Assembly: GCA_013036995.1 (NCBI GenBank)
Contig: JAAOXG010000044.1
Location: 1-39,705, forward strand
Source: Lacrimispora defluvii
GTDB taxonomy: Bacteria > Bacillota > Clostridia > Lachnospirales > Lachnospiraceae
DNA length: 39,705 bases
Direction: 5' to 3'
In this document: piece by piece, positions 38,163 through 39,705 of the stretch
Layout of the letters: each line of letters starts with the position of its first letter
Numbering within the stretch: position 1 is the stretch's first letter
Made by a program: the position numbers and the translations under genes
The notes under the pieces: model-generated
What the model saw: the letters and a program-made list of their open reading frames with translations, nothing else
Database searches by the model: none
Told to the model about the DNA's origin: nothing

Positions 38163-39257
38163 TTATAGGTCTGCCGGGTACAGGTGGTAGGTAAATTTCA
38201 GATCGCAATATGCGGTTGATGATGTGCCATTGCTTCCCATGCGAATATACAGTCCATATCCTACAGGAACCCGGGCCTGCCGCATTTCAATCTGAACATG
38301 CTGAGCTTCAGCACTGCTGTCTGCTCCGATTGGCGTACTGCGACAGATTCTGGTGAAGTTCTGTTCATCGTTTGAAATATACAGGTCTAGCTCCTTTTCG
38401 CTTGTATCCGATTGTCGGCAAAGGGTTATCAAATGGCAGTCATATCTTGTCGGTGAAAGATTTCCCCCTTGTCCTCCAATAACTACACTTCCAATAGGCA
38501 GTATTGTGTGTAAAGGCCCTCTGGTGCTATTGGTACCACCTGCACCGGAGACATTTCCGGACAGAACGTATCTCACATGTGGAGCACGAGTAAAAGCATT
38601 GATAATCGCTGCTGCGGTAGAAGTCATCGGCAAGGCAGTGGTCACATCCTCAGCTTTTTCAAGCAAAAACAGGCTCTCGCCGGGAGCAACAGTTGTATCA
38701 CCAACAGAAAACCTCTGACTTGTCCAATAAGCAGTACAAGCTGGATTCGGATTTGTACCTGTCCCGTAGGCGATGTTTTCATCATCCTGGACACCTTTTA
38801 TAGCTTCGGCAAGTTTCTTAACGGTGTTACGTAGATTGTCTTGTATTAACACCTGTACATTATTTTCAGCCGGGCTACACAAAGCTGTGACGAAAGTATA
38901 TGTTACCGGGCCGAGTACAAGATTGTTGCCAGCTGCTATGTTTGTAAATGTTATGGCTGCTCTGCGACTTGCCATATCTGGGGCAGTAGCCGTTTCCACT
39001 GGGTGCCAATGGTTAAGCAGAATCCCTGTTCTTTGGTAGAGCGTGTTTTGTGTATCTCCAAGTAGATTGTAGGCATCACCAATCTGGGATGTGGCACTAA
39101 TTAAAAGATCATGCGTGTTATTAATCAGGGCATTGGAGGTAACTAAAATATCGTGCGTTGTATTTAGCAGCGCATAGTTACTATTTAATAGGTTGTAAAT
39201 GAGATTCAACAGGTTGTTTATTTCATCAACGTCGAGCGCGGCTAAGGCTGACAACAC
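38163..39257 (-). CDS. Phage tail fibre/baseplate-like protein, unknown
   Basis: About 364 residues from GTG 39257 (AGGAG at 39275-39271). The N-terminal 80 residues carry heptad-like repeats (LLNLIYNLLNSNYALLN, HDILVTSNALINNTHDLLIS), a probable trimeric coiled coil. Then come an SSRAAITF-like segment (TFTNIAAGNNLVLGPVTYTF) and a beta-rich Gly/Thr-rich C-terminal half. This layout fits a tail or receptor-binding protein. It sits between the endolysin and another small structural gene, as in the late region of siphophages. No named family recognised. Confidence 0.55.
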   Translation of the reverse strand: MLSALAALDVDEINNLLNLIYNLLNSNYALLNTTHDILVTSNALINNTHDLLISATSQIGDAYNLLGDTQNTLYQRTGILLNHWHPVETATAPDMASRRAAITFTNIAAGNNLVLGPVTYTFVTALCSPAENNVQVLIQDNLRNTVKKLAEAIKGVQDDENIAYGTGTNPNPACTAYWTSQRFSVGDTTVAPGESLFLLEKAEDVTTALPMTSTAAAIINAFTRAPHVRYVLSGNVSGAGGTNSTRGPLHTILPIGSVVIGGQGGNLSPTRYDCHLITLCRQSDTSEKELDLYISNDEQNFTRICRSTPIGADSSAEAQHVQIEMRQARVPVGYGLYIRMGSNGTSSTAYCDLKFTYHLYPADL

Positions 39258-39266
39258 CTGATTTAG

Positions 39267-39623
39267 TCACTCCTGTGCAGGAGGTTCAGGCGGCTCGACT
39301 ATACCGTCCACAAGAGCCTCTTCAACTATAGTGAGTATTCGTACACTTTTCCCGACTACTTCACCTTGTACTACCCTTATCTCAAGACGTCCTACACCAA
39401 CAATCTCTGTATCGGCAGAGTTGGGAGACCATGTCAAAACACCATCGGCATAGCTTGTGACAACGGGATAAGCAATTCCATCAGGCCTTTTGTATATTGC
39501 GTTTAAGGCCGTACCTGGATATTCATCACCAAGCAAGCTTGAGACATCAAACTCTATTTTACGGAAATGATGCTCACCACGCCGTCCAATAAACACCGTT
39601 GCAACTTTTGTTAAGTCAATCAT
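39267..39623 (-). CDS. Phage baseplate-type small protein, unknown
   Basis: 118 residues: KVATVFIGRRGEHHFRKIEF, LLGDEYPGTALNAIYKRPDG, then VLTWSPNSADTEIVGVGRLE and a Pro-rich end (EPPEPPAQE). The beta-rich body with a P-D-G turn resembles N-terminal parts of phage baseplate upper proteins, but I cannot name the family. Its ATG overlaps the TGA of the preceding frame, so they belong to one minus-strand operon. The next gene starts 10 bases after it ends. Confidence 0.5.
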   Translation of the reverse strand: MIDLTKVATVFIGRRGEHHFRKIEFDVSSLLGDEYPGTALNAIYKRPDGIAYPVVTSYADGVLTWSPNSADTEIVGVGRLEIRVVQGEVVGKSVRILTIVEEALVDGIVEPPEPPAQE

Positions 39624-39694
39624 GTTCCATCACCTTCCGAAGGTGGCTCCTCATCACGCCCGTGAAGCTGCTGAAGAACAGTGGTGTTAGTATA
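39620..39694 (-). CDS. C-terminal fragment of an upstream phage gene
   Basis: On the minus strand the frame NTTVLQQLHGRDEEPPSEGD-GT ends at the TGA 39622-39620, overlapping the next ATG. An acidic Pro-rich tail of this kind ends many tail proteins. An in-frame stop at 39697-39695 cuts it off near the window end, so either the sequence edge is unreliable or the gene is broken. Confidence 0.4.
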   Translation of the reverse strand, partial: YTNTTVLQQLHGRDEEPPSEGDGT

Positions 39695-39705
39695 TTAGTG
39701 TAGAC

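Noticed and set aside
1-39705. CRISPR arrays
   Set aside because: No regularly spaced identical repeats of 23-37 bases were seen, and no cas genes are present.

Overview
The window looks like the chromosome of an anaerobic, spore-forming, low-GC Firmicute, most likely a Lachnospiraceae relative (Lacrimispora/Lachnoclostridium type). The reasons are a CotJC spore-coat manganese catalase, a class III (oxygen-sensitive) ribonucleotide reductase, a Csp-like subtilisin pseudoprotease, strong AGGAGG ribosome binding sites, sigma-A promoters with 17-bp spacers and sigma-K-like promoters in front of Cys-rich small proteins. Genus is inference; no rRNA gene is present.

Layout. 1-5.0 kb: the cotJC end and small stand-alone genes (TIGR04076, a choline-binding-repeat protein, an XRE regulator with a DUF6773 membrane protein, HIT, VOC and GNAT proteins), separated by three copies of an intergenic module made of a hairpin plus four tandem ~11-bp boxes. 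5.1-9.3 kb: an FtsA-like actin-fold protein and nrdD. 9.3-14.7 kb: a Cys-rich protein, then a sugar block (SDR dehydrogenase, GntR/FCD regulator, galactose-binding-like protein, manA, ROK fructokinase) with tandem operators, then a secreted Cys-rich protein. 14.8-20.2 kb: mostly small genes (two mini-genes too short for usual gene callers, a second Cys-rich coat-like protein, a cold-shock protein with a hairpin leader), a decayed P-type ATPase, the S8 pseudoprotease, an ACT-domain gene behind a terminator-containing structured leader, and a small Cys-rich gene with a LexA-like box in its promoter. 20.5-28.7 kb: tRNA-Val(GAC), tRNA-Pro(GGG), an HAD-lpd-pepP operon, an XRE regulator divergent from a GGDEF protein, a prolyl-tRNA editing-type protein and an RlmD-type methyltransferase with a lysine-rich N-terminal extension.

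28.7-34.0 kb is a visibly more AT-rich acquired island. It holds an apparently intact two-domain adenine methyltransferase of the M.FokI type, convergent with the 3' part of a FokI-type type IIS endonuclease gene. That fragment keeps its PD-DTK cleavage domain but has lost its DNA-recognition half, and it is fused end to end with a truncated IS21-family element (istB broken, istA complete). The other IS end abuts a prophage primase gene that has lost its 5' part.

34.0-39.7 kb is a defective prophage: primase/helicase, a GGTAAC iteron cluster (probable phage origin), a VRR-NUC nuclease and a shortened late-regulator-like gene on the plus strand. These converge on an amidase endolysin with a SPOR domain and tail/baseplate-like genes on the minus strand. 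No capsid, portal or terminase gene is seen.

Most notable: the FokI-type system caught in decay, the triplicated hairpin/11-bp-box module, the doubly mutated subtilisin, and the candidate riboregulator upstream of the ACT gene.
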